DNA of 64,000 nucleotides from an uncultured Bacteroidia bacterium (GTDB taxonomy: Bacteria > Bacteroidota > Bacteroidia > NS11-12g > UBA9320), in NCBI GenBank assembly GCA_943787465.1, contig CALSMN010000005.1, forward strand, positions 62,001 through 126,000, read 5' to 3'. Under the pieces are notes generated by a model. That model saw only the letters and a program-made list of their open reading frames with translations. It did no database searches and was not told where the DNA came from. Shown here one piece after another: positions 1 to 10,100 of this stretch. How positions within the stretch are numbered: position 1 is the stretch's first letter; every line of letters starts with the position of its first letter. A program made the translations under genes and the position numbers.

Positions 1-505
1 CAAAGTTGTAAACCACAAATATGCCAACACTGAAAATGATTTGGCTCAATAATGATGCTCTAAAGAAGGGAATACCAGCCTCGTATGCAAGGATTAAGCC
101 ATTAAAATTGGGTTCGTAATTTAAAGATAACCATGAACCTGCGTTTGTAATTAAAAAAAATAAAACAGCACTGGCAATACTTCCACCAAATACTTTGGTT
201 AAAGTAATCTGTGTGCTGATTTGTTTACCTAACAGAATAATGGCAATAAACGAAATATATACAAATATGAATGTTTGTGAAAATAAATATTCAGCATAAG
301 CAGGAGAGGAGAAGGCTAAAAGGAGATCTCCCATAAAAAGAGCCCCTAAGGGGATACTAAACGCTAAGCTGTTTTTACGAAATAATACACCACCCATTAA
401 GGCTATGGCTCCAATTGGATTAAAATTTGGAATATTAAAAATCACACGTACTAGAATTAGCACCAACATTAATCCAGTAAGCAATAGTATATCTTGTTTT
501 TTCAT
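1..505 (-). CDS. DUF6580-like integral membrane protein (partial, runs off the left edge)
   Basis: Reverse-strand reading from ATG at 505 is open to the window edge: MKKQDILLLTGLMLVLILVRVIFNIPNFNPIGAIALMGGVLFRKNSLAFSIPLGALFMGDLLLAF...; NFxPIGAIALxGG pattern typical of this family. Absent from the ORF track because it is truncated. Confidence 0.75.
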   Translation of the reverse strand, partial: MKKQDILLLTGLMLVLILVRVIFNIPNFNPIGAIALMGGVLFRKNSLAFSIPLGALFMGDLLLAFSSPAYAEYLFSQTFIFVYISFIAIILLGKQISTQITLTKVFGGSIASAVLFFLITNAGSWLSLNYEPNFNGLILAYEAGIPFFRASLLSQIIFSVGIFVVYNF

Positions 506-695
506 GTTTTGTTAAATGTATCACAAATTTAAAGATCTTTTCATTTTTAAAAAATATGCCATTCTGACCGAATGTTAATAATTGTTAAAAATTTACATTT
601 AAAATACTTAAAATCAGTTGATTAACTATGAAATGAAAAGTAAATTAATAGTACATAAGTTTAAATACAACCTCAATAAATTAACAATTGTTATA

Positions 696-728
696 TTAAC
701 AAATGTAAATAATATTTACATTTGTTAA
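696..728. promoter_or_regulatory. Perfect 33-bp inverted repeat (16-bp arms, 1-nt centre), candidate operator of the downstream XRE regulator
   Basis: TTAACAAATGTAAATA-A-TATTTACATTTGTTAA read directly; ends one base before the ATG at 729. Confidence 0.7.
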
Positions 729-1082
729 ATGGATTTAGATATCAATAGAAGAGTAGAAGCATTGATTGATAAAACTTCTAATACAAAATCAGCATTTGCC
801 GAAAAGACAGGTATCAATACTGTCATTTTATCTCATATTAGTTCCGGAAGAAACAAGGTAAGTTTAACAACTGTTCAACAGATTTTATTGAGTTATCCTA
901 ATGTAAATGCAGAGTGGTTAATTTTAGGCAAGGGTGGTATGTTCAAATCATCCAATAAAAATGAATCGATACAAGATATAAAAAATTACTTAAATGTCCT
1001 GAAACAAGGTGTTGATGAATCTAGCACTCAACTTCACCAGAAAATTAAACACATGGAAAAGTATATGGATAAATTGGTATAA
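729..1082 (+). CDS. XRE-family helix-turn-helix transcriptional regulator
   Basis: 117 aa; HTH-like SAFAEKTGINTVILSHISSGRNKVSLTTVQQIL followed by NAEWLILGKGGMF, typical of Bacteroidota XRE regulators; C-terminal helical region. Confidence 0.85.
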   Translation: MDLDINRRVEALIDKTSNTKSAFAEKTGINTVILSHISSGRNKVSLTTVQQILLSYPNVNAEWLILGKGGMFKSSNKNESIQDIKNYLNVLKQGVDESSTQLHQKIKHMEKYMDKLV

Positions 1083-1086
1083 ATAC

Positions 1087-1680
1087 TCAGCTATCTAAAG
1101 ATTTAATTTTATCTCTGATTAATGCTGCTCTTTTGTAATCCTCAATTTGTATAGCCTTATCTAACTCTAATTTCAATTGATCCAAAGATAAATGACCTAG
1201 GGTGTCATTAGGTTCAGGGATTTGTTCAATTTCTTGGGTATCTAAATCTAAAGAATTTTCATCATCATCTTCGTACTGAATTCCAGCATCATTTAAAATA
1301 CTTCGAAATGTATAAATGTTGCACTTGGATCGGAGAGCTATCGCGACAGCATCACTAGTTCTGGCATCAATATGGATTTCCTTACCGTTCATACTTGTTA
1401 CTAAAGTAGAGTAAAATACTCCTTCCTCAAGCTTATTGATTATAACCTCTTTTAAAACGATTTGGTATTGATTTAAAAAATCTTGAATTAGATCATGGGT
1501 CAATGGACGTTGAGGTTTTAAACCTTCTATAACTAATGCGATAGATTGAGCTTCGTATCCGCCAATGATTACAGGAAGTTTGAGTTCACCATTATCTTCT
1601 CCTAAAATAAGCGTGTAACTATTGCGTTGGGAATGACTGGATGTTAGACCCACGATATTTAATTTAATCTTATCTTCCAT
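1087..1680 (-). CDS. Bifunctional nuclease family (DUF151/BFN) protein with C-terminal UVR-like motif
   Basis: LPVIIGGYEAQSIALVIEGLKPQRPLTHDL and DARTSDAVAIALRSKCNIY match the BFN domain; C-term DKAIQIEDYKRAALIRDKIKSL resembles the UvrB/UvrC motif. Confidence 0.85.
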   Translation of the reverse strand: MEDKIKLNIVGLTSSHSQRNSYTLILGEDNGELKLPVIIGGYEAQSIALVIEGLKPQRPLTHDLIQDFLNQYQIVLKEVIINKLEEGVFYSTLVTSMNGKEIHIDARTSDAVAIALRSKCNIYTFRSILNDAGIQYEDDDENSLDLDTQEIEQIPEPNDTLGHLSLDQLKLELDKAIQIEDYKRAALIRDKIKSLDS

Positions 1681-1696
1681 ATAAAATGGAGTGTTT

Positions 1697-2656
1697 TTAT
1701 TTTTTGATTTCCAAAATTCTTCTTGTAAGTCTGGGAAGTACTTCTAATGCATCACCAACAATTCCATAATCAGCAGCTTTGAAAAAAGGAGCTTCAGGAT
1801 CAGTGTTAATCACACAAATAACTTTACTGCCACTCACACCTGCTAAATGTTGAATAGCTCCTGATATTCCAGCAGCAATGTATAGATTGGGTTTGATGGT
1901 GATTCCAGTTTGACCAACATGTTCGCTGTGAGGTCGCCATTCCATATCACTAACAGGTTTAGAACATGCTGTTGCTGCTCCTAACGCACTGGCTAATTCC
2001 TCAACAAGGTTCCAATTTTCTGTGCCTTTGAGACCTCTTCCTCCAGAAATGACCAATTCTGCCTCTGTTAAAGGTATTTTGCCCGTTTCTTTATGAGTGG
2101 ATAAAACGGTTGAGTTAATATCTGAAGCAGCGATGGTATCCTCTAAATTTATAATTTCTGATGTTTCAGAGTAAGTATTTATTTGATAGGAATTTGGAAT
2201 AATTGTTAATATTTTTTGCTCTTGATTAAGTTTTACGTGAGCAATTGCTTTGTTAGAAAAAGCGGTAGTTTTAACGGTAAAACCATCAATAGTATTTGCC
2301 ATTCCAATTACACCAGTTGCTATAGATGCATTTTGTTTGATAGCTAATAAAGGTGCAATTGATTTACCGGTGTAGGTTTGAGAAATAATAATAACATTAC
2401 AATCTAATTGTTGAGCTGTCTGGCTTATTGCTTTTGCGTATGATTGAGGATTGAAAGTTTGATATAGTTCATTTACATAAAGTACTTCTTGATGTGCCCC
2501 AAATGAACCAAGATTTTCTGTGCCTTTATTACCTATGGATATAGCTATGCATGTTGTACCTAATTGGTCTGCTAGTTTTCTTCCGTAAGAAATTGCTTCG
2601 AATGTTGATTTTTTATAAAAACCACTATCACTTTCAGCGAAAATAAGTACTGCCAT
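1697..2656 (-). CDS. etfA: Electron transfer flavoprotein subunit alpha
   Basis: VSGGRGLKG, HVGQTGITIKPNLYIAAGISGAIQHLAGV, VINTDPEAPFFKAADYGIVGD, the FAD-binding signature of EtfA. Confidence 0.95.
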   Translation of the reverse strand: MAVLIFAESDSGFYKKSTFEAISYGRKLADQLGTTCIAISIGNKGTENLGSFGAHQEVLYVNELYQTFNPQSYAKAISQTAQQLDCNVIIISQTYTGKSIAPLLAIKQNASIATGVIGMANTIDGFTVKTTAFSNKAIAHVKLNQEQKILTIIPNSYQINTYSETSEIINLEDTIAASDINSTVLSTHKETGKIPLTEAELVISGGRGLKGTENWNLVEELASALGAATACSKPVSDMEWRPHSEHVGQTGITIKPNLYIAAGISGAIQHLAGVSGSKVICVINTDPEAPFFKAADYGIVGDALEVLPRLTRRILEIKK

Positions 2657-2657
2657 T

Positions 2658-3395
2658 TTAAAATAATTTTTCTTCGTTGTGTAAAATATCGATTAGTTCT
2701 TCTGCATTTTCAGCACTTATAAGTTTTACTCCTGTTTTAGAAGGAGGTAGCTCATATTTTGTTATTTCCGTAAATTCGGGTAGATCAATAGCTTTAATCA
2801 CATTTAATGGTTTAGATCGAGCCATCATTATACCCCTCATATTTGGAATTCTAGGTTCGCACAAGTCTTTCTGTGCACTTACAACACAAGGGATTGAAGA
2901 TTTGACATTTTCTCTACCACCATCAATATCTCGACATGCTGTAATTTCTTGATCAGAATAATTAATTTCGGTGGCTACATTAATTAATGGCCATTGTAAT
3001 AATTCAGCCAGTAAGCCTTGAACCATTCCTCCATTATAATCGATGGATTCTCTTCCTGTTAAAATTAAATCATAATTCTCAGATTTGACATGTGATGCAA
3101 TTTGATGAGCAACAAAAGGAGCATTTTTGGGTTGAGCATCTACTCGATATGCTTCATGTGCACCTATGGCTAATGCCTTTCTTATAATTGGATCACAATC
3201 AGATTCACCCACAGTAATGGTATGGACAGTTCCGGCGTTTTGTTCAGCAATTTCCAGAGCTCGAGTTAAGGATAATTCATCGTAAGGATTTAAAATATAC
3301 TGTACACTAGATTTGTCAAAAGTTGTGTCGTTATCTTTAAAAGTTATTTTTGTCGTTGTGTCAGGAACAACGCTAATACAAACTAATATTTTCAT
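2658..3395 (-). CDS. etfB: Electron transfer flavoprotein subunit beta
   Basis: MKILVCISVVPDTTTKI, NPYDELSLTRALEI, LILTGRESIDYNGGMVQGLLAELL; adjacent to etfA. Confidence 0.95.
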   Translation of the reverse strand: MKILVCISVVPDTTTKITFKDNDTTFDKSSVQYILNPYDELSLTRALEIAEQNAGTVHTITVGESDCDPIIRKALAIGAHEAYRVDAQPKNAPFVAHQIASHVKSENYDLILTGRESIDYNGGMVQGLLAELLQWPLINVATEINYSDQEITACRDIDGGRENVKSSIPCVVSAQKDLCEPRIPNMRGIMMARSKPLNVIKAIDLPEFTEITKYELPPSKTGVKLISAENAEELIDILHNEEKLF

Positions 3396-3448
3396 TCAGA
3401 ATATATTGATATTTTAGATTACAAAGTTATAATTTATAGTGATAATAG

Positions 3449-3769
3449 ATGTCAAATTCCGATAGAATTAAGCAGATTAAAATGTTTTTAAATGATTCTC
3501 CTCACGATGAGTTCATGAATTATGCATTGGCAACAGAATACATAGCTTTAGGTCACGATCAAGAAGCGCTTGAACTCTTTGAAAAATTAGTTTCTATGAG
3601 TCCATTATATTTTGCAACCTACTACCATCTTGGTAAATTATATGAAAAAATGGGTAATACGGGTTCAGCGATATCCATTTACGAAAAAGGTCTTTCAGTT
3701 ACCAAAAAACTTAATGAAAACCATGCTTATGCAGAATTGAAAGGTGCTTATGATGCACTTATTTATTAA
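3449..3769 (+). CDS. Small TPR-repeat protein
   Basis: DEFMNYALATEYIALGHDQEALELFEKLV... TYYHLGKLYEKMGNTGSAISIYEKGL. Confidence 0.8.
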   Translation: MSNSDRIKQIKMFLNDSPHDEFMNYALATEYIALGHDQEALELFEKLVSMSPLYFATYYHLGKLYEKMGNTGSAISIYEKGLSVTKKLNENHAYAELKGAYDALIY

Positions 3770-3791
3770 AAAATGTCAGTGATATAAAATC

Positions 3792-4232
3792 ATGTTCAAT
3801 CCCAGAAATCCAAATTTTAAAGATACCATCACCGAAAAGCTAAAAGGTCAGCATTTTATGCATTTGATGGGTTTTAATCTCACTTCTATAGAATGTGGAA
3901 GGGTAGTGGGTCAGATGCCATTTGAAACCAAACATATGCAGCAGTTTGGTTATCTTCATGGCGGTGCTACAGCTACCATATTAGATATAACGATGGGTTT
4001 TGCCGCCTATTCCTTAATGCCTATTGGTAAAGGTGTGGTTACAGCAAATATTAGTATCGATTATTTTCACCCAGGCAAAGGAGATAAAATAATTGCTATT
4101 GGTACAGTTGAAAAATCAGGTGCTAAAATGGTATTTACTTCTGGAAAAGTTTATGTTGAAACAAAAGGTGAACGACAATTAATTGCTTCTGCAAGATCCG
4201 TAATGGCTGTTGTAAATTCAGTTGAAAAATGA
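3792..4232 (+). CDS. PaaI-family hotdog-fold thioesterase
   Basis: LHGGATATILDITMGFAAYSLMP, TANISIDYFHPGKGDKIIAIGTV. Confidence 0.88.
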   Translation: MFNPRNPNFKDTITEKLKGQHFMHLMGFNLTSIECGRVVGQMPFETKHMQQFGYLHGGATATILDITMGFAAYSLMPIGKGVVTANISIDYFHPGKGDKIIAIGTVEKSGAKMVFTSGKVYVETKGERQLIASARSVMAVVNSVEK

Positions 4233-4293
4233 TGTTTTAGAATTCTAATTGTAATTTACGATAAATTTTGATTATACATTTGTACTCACCATA

Positions 4294-5634
4294 ATGAAAA
4301 TTATAATTGCGGGTGCAGGAGAAGTTGGATTCCACTTAGCTAAACTACTTAGAAAGGAATCTCACAGTATAGTCTTAATTGATACACGTTCATCCATTTT
4401 ATCTCGTGCAGATTCAGAATTAGATTTGATGACGGTGCATGGAAATGCATATTCAATAAGCATCTTAGATAAAGCTGGAATATCAGACACTGATCTATTA
4501 ATTTCTGTTACATCCTCAGAAACCGCTAATCTTACAATAGCTACTTTAGGAAAACAACTTGGGGCAAAAAAAACAATTGCACGTGTTAACAATTCTGAAT
4601 TTCATAAATTGAAAGATAGACTGGATCTTGAACGATTAGGAATAGACGTAATAATATCTCCTGAAGATTTAGCATCCAATGAAATTATCCGCCTTTTAAG
4701 AAGATCTGCATTCACCAATGCTTTTGATTTTGAGTTTGGGAAATTAACGCTACTTGGAGTTTACCTTGAAGAAGGAAGTAGTCTTATCAACCAAACAATA
4801 GATGGATGTGAATCTTTTAGTCTAAAAAATCAATTTAGAGTTATTGCTATAGAAAGGGATGGTATTCCAATTATTCCGAATGACGATTTTATTTATCTTA
4901 AAAATGACCATGTTTTCTTTTTATGTCTACCCGACGGTATTGTTCAGATCAGAAAAATTTGCGGTAAGCTAAAGTTTGAAGTAAAAAATGTCATGATATT
5001 GGGTGGGGGTAGTATAGGATATAATACCGCTAAAAAGTTAAGTAGAAGAAAAAATGTTAAGCTTATAGAGTCAGATGCGGAACGATGCGAATTTTTAGCA
5101 GATTCCCTATCGGATACGTTAATTATTAATGATGATGGTCATGATGTTCATTTATTAGAGGATGAAAATATTGGCGAAATGGATGCTTTTATTGCAGTCA
5201 CCGGTAATTCGGAAACCAATATAATGAGTTGTCTTGTAGCCAAAAATCATGGTGTTAAAAAAACAATTGCCATGGTCGAAAATATGGATTACATCAATTT
5301 GTCTCAAACCATTGGTATTGATACTCTTATCAATAAAAAACTCATTGCAGCAAATAATATTTTCAGATATGTTAGACATGCGGATATAATTAATATAGCA
5401 GGAATTCATGGCCTAGAAGCAGAAGCGATTGAAATTCAAGTGCATGAAAATTCAAAGGCAACTAAGAAAACAATTGGCGAGCTTAATTTACCTAAAGACG
5501 CTACCATTGGTGGAATTATACGTAATGATGAAGGCTTAATTGCATTTCCTGCTTTTCAAATTGAGGCCAACGATAAGGTTGTTATTTTTGCGCTTCCGAA
5601 TGCGATTGAAAAAACATTAGATTATTTTAATTAG
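4294..5634 (+). CDS. trkA: Trk system potassium uptake protein TrkA
   Basis: Duplicated TrkA-N/TrkA-C architecture: MKIIIAGAGEVGFHLAKLL ... VKNVMILGGGSIGYNTAKKL. Confidence 0.93.
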   Translation: MKIIIAGAGEVGFHLAKLLRKESHSIVLIDTRSSILSRADSELDLMTVHGNAYSISILDKAGISDTDLLISVTSSETANLTIATLGKQLGAKKTIARVNNSEFHKLKDRLDLERLGIDVIISPEDLASNEIIRLLRRSAFTNAFDFEFGKLTLLGVYLEEGSSLINQTIDGCESFSLKNQFRVIAIERDGIPIIPNDDFIYLKNDHVFFLCLPDGIVQIRKICGKLKFEVKNVMILGGGSIGYNTAKKLSRRKNVKLIESDAERCEFLADSLSDTLIINDDGHDVHLLEDENIGEMDAFIAVTGNSETNIMSCLVAKNHGVKKTIAMVENMDYINLSQTIGIDTLINKKLIAANNIFRYVRHADIINIAGIHGLEAEAIEIQVHENSKATKKTIGELNLPKDATIGGIIRNDEGLIAFPAFQIEANDKVVIFALPNAIEKTLDYFN

Positions 5635-5645
5635 TATCACATATA

Positions 5646-7097
5646 ATGTTTCATTTTAAAGCAATCACTCATATTTTAGGAATATTATTGTTCTTAAACG
5701 GGCTTTTTATGGCAAGCATATTGCCTGTTGCTTGGCTTCTTAATTCTTCAGATATTAGTCCCATACTTATTTCTGCTGTTGTATCCGCTAATATTGGTAT
5801 TTTGTTGTGGTGGCTAACAAAAAATTCCAATAAAAATTTAACCAAGAGAGATGGTTATATTATTGTGACATTGGGTTGGATTATCTTGGGAATATCTGGA
5901 GCTATGCCGTTTTTGTTGAGTGGTGCTATTTCTTCTATACCCTCAGCCATATTTGAAACTATTTCTGGATATACGACTACGGGTGCATCAATTTTAACGG
6001 ATGTAGAACAATTGACACCAGGATTAATGCTATGGAGAAGTATGACTCAATGGATAGGTGGGATGGGTATCATTGTATTGACTGTTGCTATTTTACCCAT
6101 CTTAGGAATGGGTGGTATGGAATTATTTACCGCTGAATCACCTGGACCAAATTCAGGCAAAATCCATGCTAAAATTACAGATACGGCTAAACGATTGTGG
6201 TTGATTTATGTAATGCTTACTGGAATTGAGTGTGTGCTACTAAAATATGCAGGAATGAACTGGATTGATGCATTAAATCATTCCTTTACAACGATAAGTA
6301 CAGGAGGGTTTTCAACAAAAAATTTGAGTATCTCCGCTTTTGATTCTCCTTTAATTGAATATATCATTACATTTTTTATGATGATTGGGGGGATTAATTT
6401 CACAATTATCTATTTTTTACTCAAATTCTCTTTCAAAAAAGCCTACGAAAACAATGAATTTAGAGTTTATCTTGGTATCATTATTATTTTTTCAATGCTC
6501 ATCAGTGTATTACTCTATTTTGATTCCATCCATGAAATAGAACCTGCTTTCAGAGCTGCTTTATTCCAAGTTACGACCATCGTAACTACGACTGGTTTTT
6601 CTACATCAAACTATGCAATGTGGTCTCCATTTGCCTACATGTTAATAATCCTTTTGATGTTCATTGGTGGTAGTGCAGGCTCAACAGCAGGTGGTGTAAA
6701 AGTGGTTAGACACTTGATTATAATAAAAAATGCATACTTAGAATTTAGAAGATTATTACACCCAAGAGCAGTGATTCCGGTAAGAATTAACGATCAAAGT
6801 GTTGAACCCAAAAATGTATACAATGTATTAGCTTTCTTTTTTATCTACATACTCATATTTATTATTGGAGCATTAGTAATTTCTGCCTTTGGATATGATA
6901 TTATGACCTCTGCGGGGGCTAGTATAGCCTGTTTAGGTAATATTGGTCCTGGACTAGGTGGTGTTGACCCAAGTCATAATTTTGCATTTTTTAGTGAGGG
7001 AGCTCAGCTTTTTCTTTCTTTTCTAATGCTTCTAGGAAGACTAGAGCTATTTACAGTTTTGATATTACTTACACCTGCCTTTTGGAATAATGTCTAA
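5646..7097 (+). CDS. trkH: TrkH-family potassium uptake protein
   Basis: TTTGASILTDVEQLTPGLMLWRSMTQWIGGMGIIVLTVAILP; IGGSAGSTAGGVKVVR; downstream of trkA. Confidence 0.93.
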   Translation: MFHFKAITHILGILLFLNGLFMASILPVAWLLNSSDISPILISAVVSANIGILLWWLTKNSNKNLTKRDGYIIVTLGWIILGISGAMPFLLSGAISSIPSAIFETISGYTTTGASILTDVEQLTPGLMLWRSMTQWIGGMGIIVLTVAILPILGMGGMELFTAESPGPNSGKIHAKITDTAKRLWLIYVMLTGIECVLLKYAGMNWIDALNHSFTTISTGGFSTKNLSISAFDSPLIEYIITFFMMIGGINFTIIYFLLKFSFKKAYENNEFRVYLGIIIIFSMLISVLLYFDSIHEIEPAFRAALFQVTTIVTTTGFSTSNYAMWSPFAYMLIILLMFIGGSAGSTAGGVKVVRHLIIIKNAYLEFRRLLHPRAVIPVRINDQSVEPKNVYNVLAFFFIYILIFIIGALVISAFGYDIMTSAGASIACLGNIGPGLGGVDPSHNFAFFSEGAQLFLSFLMLLGRLELFTVLILLTPAFWNNV

Positions 7098-7158
7098 AAT
7101 ATGACAATTCTTATCATGATTTAAAATTACTTTTGATTTAGTCAATAATTAATCTTAA

Positions 7159-10100
7159 ATGAATCGGTACTTTACTGTAGGTGCTTTATTAAGTCGCCTT
7201 ATTCTTATTTTCACCTTCCTATTTTTAATAAACTCGTCTTCAACTGCTCAGTCTAAATCTAATAAAGGAAAAGATTTTTGGGTTGGATTTATGAAACACA
7301 GGGAAGGGTCGGGTTCTAGAACATCATTATACATAACAAGTGATTCAAGTACGACAGGAACTGTTTCTGTTCCTGGGCAATCTTGGTCTCAATCATTCTC
7401 TGTAACAGCAAACGCTATAACAGTAGTAACAATACCATCTACCTATTCTTACAATGATTGCTCGGATTGTATTACAAGTAAAGGTGTCCATATTACCTCA
7501 GCTAAAGATGTGATTGTCTATGCACATCATTATCAGGATGATCAATCAGATGCAACTCTTGTGCTGCCTACGAGAACATTAGGAAAAAATTATTTTATTG
7601 TTGGTTACAACCAAGTCTCATTTGGATCCTCAGGACGAAATACATTTGGTATTGTTGCAGTTAAAGATGATACGAAGATTAAAATTACACCCAATCAGAC
7701 TATCTCTAAAAACGGTGGTGGGACATTGGCTGCAAATGTTCCATATTATATCACACTAGACGCTGGTGAGTTTTATCAAGGGGTGGCTAGTAGTGGTGCT
7801 TTTTCTGCTGATTTAACGGGCAGCTCTATTGAAGTAATTGACACTGGTTCAACAGCCAATTGTAGGACAATTGCTGTATTTTCTGGAAGTTCATATCTTT
7901 CTATCAATAGTGGCTGTGGTGGTTTAGCGTCTGGAGATAATTTGATAGAACAAATGTATCCTACTAATTCGTGGGGGAGTAGATTTGTTCTTGTTCCAGC
8001 ATTAGGAAGAACGGGAGATAATTACCGTTTTATCGCGTCAGAAGATAAAACGGAAGTGATTGTATTTAATACAGGATCTGCACCTGATATACTTTATTTA
8101 GATAAAGGTGAATTTGGAGAGATTACTAATGAAACAAAAATTCGTAATGTAATTGCTACAAAACCTATAATGGCTGTTCAGTTTCAAAGAACAGCATCCT
8201 GTGATGGTGGTTTTGGAAGTAATCTTGGTGATCCATCCATGACTGTACTTAATCCACTTGAGCAGACTCTTAAAGACATTACCCTATATTCTAGCCAATA
8301 TTATGATATTGATAATCATTACATAAATGTAGTTATTCCTACCTCTGCAACATCCACATTTACGGTTGATGGTGCTTCTAAGTCATTTACTACTGTTCCC
8401 AATAATGCAAACTATAGTTACTCTCGTTTTCAAGTATCTGCAGGAACTCATCGTTTAAAAGCCGCTGCTGGCTTCATTGCTACTGCCTACGGTGAAGGAA
8501 GATACGAAAGTTATGGTTATGCAGCAGGTGCAAACATTAAGGACTTAACAGCCAAGGCAAGTGTTAGTAATTCAACTCAAAATACGATTTCTGCAACATG
8601 TCTCGGTCGACCAACAAAATTTAAGGGGTCGGCAGAATATACAGCTACAAAATGGGAATGGGATTTCGGAGATGGCAACACATCCACGTCACAAAATCCT
8701 ACCCACATATACAAAGATACGGGTACATTTACGGCTAAATTATATGTCTATAAGCCCTCTTATGATGGTTGTAGTAATTATGATTCAGCGTTTGTTGAAG
8801 TTAATGTGTATGATAATCCAGTTGCTAAAATTGCTTATGGCAGTATTTGTGATAGTTCATTTGTGACCTTTAATGATGTGAGTATTATTCCTACAAAAGA
8901 AGAAAGATTGACTTCAATTTGGAATATTGACAATGATCCTACAAAGTATACTAAAGATATAACTCATTATTTTGACACTATCGGTAAATTCCAATTAAGA
9001 ATGGAAGTTATTACAAAGAATCAGTGTAAAGATACCATTCTTGATTCTTTATTTGTTAATCCTAACCCGATCGCTGGATTTGATTATTCTGATGTTTGTT
9101 ATTTTGATTCATCATATTTTAAAAATACATCAACATTACTGATAGGTTCAATTAAAAAATATGACTGGGAATTTTCAAGTTTTGGAGGAGATACCACAGA
9201 ATCTCCATCATTCTTTTATCAAGACTCAGGTACTTACACAATTACACTTACTGTAACATCAGATAGCGGTTGTTCAAATACCATTGACCACTCCGTATTT
9301 AAATATCCTTATTTCGATGTTTCATTTAGCTATAATGATACCTGTTTAGGTATTATGAATGAGTTTAAAAATACAACTCAAATAGACAAAGGAATTTTTA
9401 CAGATACCATGTGGTCGACTTCTACATTAGACACCTCGTATCAATTTGATTTTGATAAACAATTTAACTCTCCTGGTCAATACACCATTAAGTTAGTGAT
9501 GGAACAAGATAGTTTTTGTAGAGATTCTTTTGTGCAAGATGTTACGGTAAATCCATTAGCAAAACCAAATTTCATTGTTAACTCAACTTGTTTTGGTGAT
9601 AGCACACAGTTTGTTGATGCTTCATTATTAACTACAGGAAATTATTCTATCTCATGGGATTTGGATGATGGATACACATCATCCAAAGATTCGGTTAAGG
9701 TTTTATATTCATCTGGTGGAACAAAGACTATTAAATTAAAGATTCTTACCGACAAAGGGTGTTCTACCGATACTACAGAAAATATCATGATCACAAATCC
9801 TAGTATTTCTGACATCAACGTAATAAATATATGTAACGGACTAACTCAAACCATAAGTTCAACTAATGTTATGGGTTCCGATAGTTTTTCGATATATAAT
9901 TGGGAGATAAATGGTTCGTTTGTGTCTTCAGATTCTATGTTTGATTATCAAGCAATAAATGTAGGTAAGAACTATATTCAATTAAATGTTTTAACTAAAA
10001 ATGGCTGCTCAATAAATTATCAAGATAGTTTCGTTGTTCATTCTGTACAATCTTCCTCATTTCTTATTTCCAATGAGTGTTTGAATATACCTATTTCTGC

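Noticed and set aside
2677-2952. 91-aa plus-strand ORF inside etfB
   Set aside because: Antisense shadow of a well-supported gene; low-complexity composition, no recognisable domain.
8561-8866. Out-of-frame plus-strand ORFs within the 1392-aa PKD protein (also 10529..10756, 10811..11002)
   Set aside because: Lie entirely inside a strongly supported ORF in another frame; composition looks like frame-shifted repeats.
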